Assembly (NCBI RefSeq): GCF_002900975.1
Contig: NZ_PJON01000001.1
Span: forward strand, 248,001-312,000
Direction of reading: 5' to 3'
Source: Tabrizicola aquatica
GTDB lineage: Bacteria > Pseudomonadota > Alphaproteobacteria > Rhodobacterales > Rhodobacteraceae
Length of the DNA stretch: 64,000 bases
Below are positions 62,993 to 64,000 of this stretch, in pieces. The translations under genes and the position numbers were made by a program. The notes below the pieces were generated by a model, which did not search any database, was not told the origin of the DNA, and saw only the letters and a list, made by a program, of their open reading frames with translations. How positions within the stretch are numbered: the first letter of the stretch is position 1; every line of letters starts with the position of its first letter.

Positions 62993-64000
62993 TGTGGCTG
63001 ATCGTGAATGCGGGGTCATCCTCGCTGAAGCTGAAGGTCTTTGACGGTGCGCGTGAGGTCGCCAAAGCCTCGGTTGCCGAGATCGGTGCCGATGGCCACA
63101 GCGCGGCGATGGCGGCGGGGCTGGCGCAAGCCGGGGTCCAGGTCGGGCAACTCACGGCCGCCGCGCATCGGGTGGTGCATGGCGGGGCCGGGTTGACCGC
63201 GACCTGCCGGGTCACACCCGACGTGCTGCAACAGATCGCCGCCTGCATCCCCTTGGCGCCCCTGCACAATCCGGGAAATCTGGTGGGAATCCAGGCGGTT
63301 GCGGCGCTTGCCCCTGCGCTGCCGCAATACGCGGCCTTCGACACCGCCTTTCATGCGACGAACCCTGCGGTGGCGACGACCTATGCCCTGCCGCTGGCCG
63401 AGCGTGAGCGGGGCCTGCGGCGCTATGGCTTTCACGGGATCAGCTTCGCCGCGCTGGTGCGCATCCTGCGGGCGCGGGGGCCGCTGCCGCGTCGGCTGCT
63501 GGCCTGCCATCTGGGCAATGGCTGCTCTCTGGCCGCGATTCTGGACGGGCAGTCGGTGGCGACGACGATGGGCTATTCGCCGCTGGACGGGCTGACGATG
63601 GGCACGAGGACCGGGTCGATCGACGGCAACGCGGTGTTGCGTCTGGCCGAGTTGCACGGGGTTGAGGGCGCGACCCGCATCCTGAACCGGGAAAGCGGGC
63701 TTCTGGGCCTGGGTGGTGCCAGCGACGTGCGGGCGCTGCACGCGGCGGGGACGCCCGAGGCGGGCTTTGCGCTTCAGCATTTCGCCTATTGGGCACTGCG
63801 CCATGCCGGCAGCATGGTTGCCGCGATGGGTGGTCTGGATGCCGTGGTCTTTACGGGCGGCATCGGAGAGAACGATCCCTGGATGCGGAACGAAATCCTG
63901 TCCGGTCTTGCCTTTATGGGAGTATCTTCCGACCCCTCCGCCAATGCCCGGAACGAAACCACCCTGCACGATGCGACATCGCGTGTCGTTATCCTTGTTG
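62992..64000 (+). CDS. ackA: Acetate kinase, 3' end cut by the window
   Basis: 336 residues seen from ATG 62992. MWLIVNAGSSSLKLKVF, RRYGFHGISFAALV, LLACHLGNGCSLAAI and VVFTGGIGENDPWMRNEIL are the ASKHA acetate kinase motifs; Asn, Arg and His active-site residues are in place. It would turn the acetyl phosphate from Xsc into acetate and ATP, instead of or alongside the Pta route common in taurine operons. The C-terminal part is outside the window. Confidence 0.95.
   Translation, partial: MWLIVNAGSSSLKLKVFDGAREVAKASVAEIGADGHSAAMAAGLAQAGVQVGQLTAAAHRVVHGGAGLTATCRVTPDVLQQIAACIPLAPLHNPGNLVGIQAVAALAPALPQYAAFDTAFHATNPAVATTYALPLAERERGLRRYGFHGISFAALVRILRARGPLPRRLLACHLGNGCSLAAILDGQSVATTMGYSPLDGLTMGTRTGSIDGNAVLRLAELHGVEGATRILNRESGLLGLGGASDVRALHAAGTPEAGFALQHFAYWALRHAGSMVAAMGGLDAVVFTGGIGENDPWMRNEILSGLAFMGVSSDPSANARNETTLHDATSRVVILV

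Overview
The window is GC-rich, densely packed DNA from an alphaproteobacterium, most likely a member of the Rhodobacteraceae/Paracoccaceae. The evidence is the gene content: a smoEFGK-smoS-mtlK polyol operon in the Rhodobacter sphaeroides order, a taurine set (tpa, tauR, xsc, tauE/safE-like, ackA), a DddP-type DMSP lyase, glnB-glnA, cobT and bifunctional nnr. No phage, plasmid or insertion-sequence gene was recognised. One low-GC patch (about 56.6-57.5 kb) and several small intergenic repeats are the only signs of foreign or mobile DNA.

Layout. 0-4.3 kb: 5' part of a dddP-like gene, a hypothetical protein, then a tight trio (heme-dependent N-demethylase family, flavodoxin-like oxidoreductase, secreted esterase). 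4.4-7.2 kb: a membrane protein and glnB-glnA with its terminator. 7.3-9 kb: nnr, carrying two odd poly-C runs. 9-18.3 kb: polyol uptake and oxidation operon (HAD phosphatase, SorC regulator, SmoE/F/G/K, sorbitol and mannitol dehydrogenases), with a membrane-anchored Ser/Thr kinase gene just upstream. 18.7-23.2 kb: an FG-GAP/UnbV protein with a vanadium haloperoxidase, an FAD oxidoreductase and a CAU-anticodon tRNA. 23.3-35.2 kb: mostly housekeeping genes (purMN, rnd, sufE, pepP-like, cobT) with small hypotheticals.

35.3-48.2 kb is the most unusual region: seven co-oriented genes, mostly overlapping, that look like a surface or secreted glycan system. They encode an orphan sugar-type ABC ATPase, three secreted NodB-fold deacetylases, an 1176-residue fusion of an OpgB/LTA-synthase-like phosphoglycerol transferase with a GDPD domain and two ILEI/PANDER-like domains, a DUF3131 protein, and a GH18-like/NodB-like/GT2 synthase. 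I read this as a polymer built by the processive GT2, trimmed by deacetylases and decorated or remodelled with glycerol-phosphate. That reading is inference.

48.7-55 kb: a DMT exporter, a lower-GC secreted hypothetical, tRNA-Cys, and an ABC ATPase/FtsX permease/CrtC-like lipocalin trio. 55.1-64 kb: taurine catabolism. Tpa makes sulfoacetaldehyde, Xsc cleaves it to acetyl phosphate plus sulfite, a TSUP protein probably exports sulfite, and AckA uses the acetyl phosphate. TauR-box-like direct repeats lie before both tpa and xsc with matching 22-23 bp periodicity. A low-GC HEPN-like gene and a fatty acid desaturase lie between tpa and tauR.
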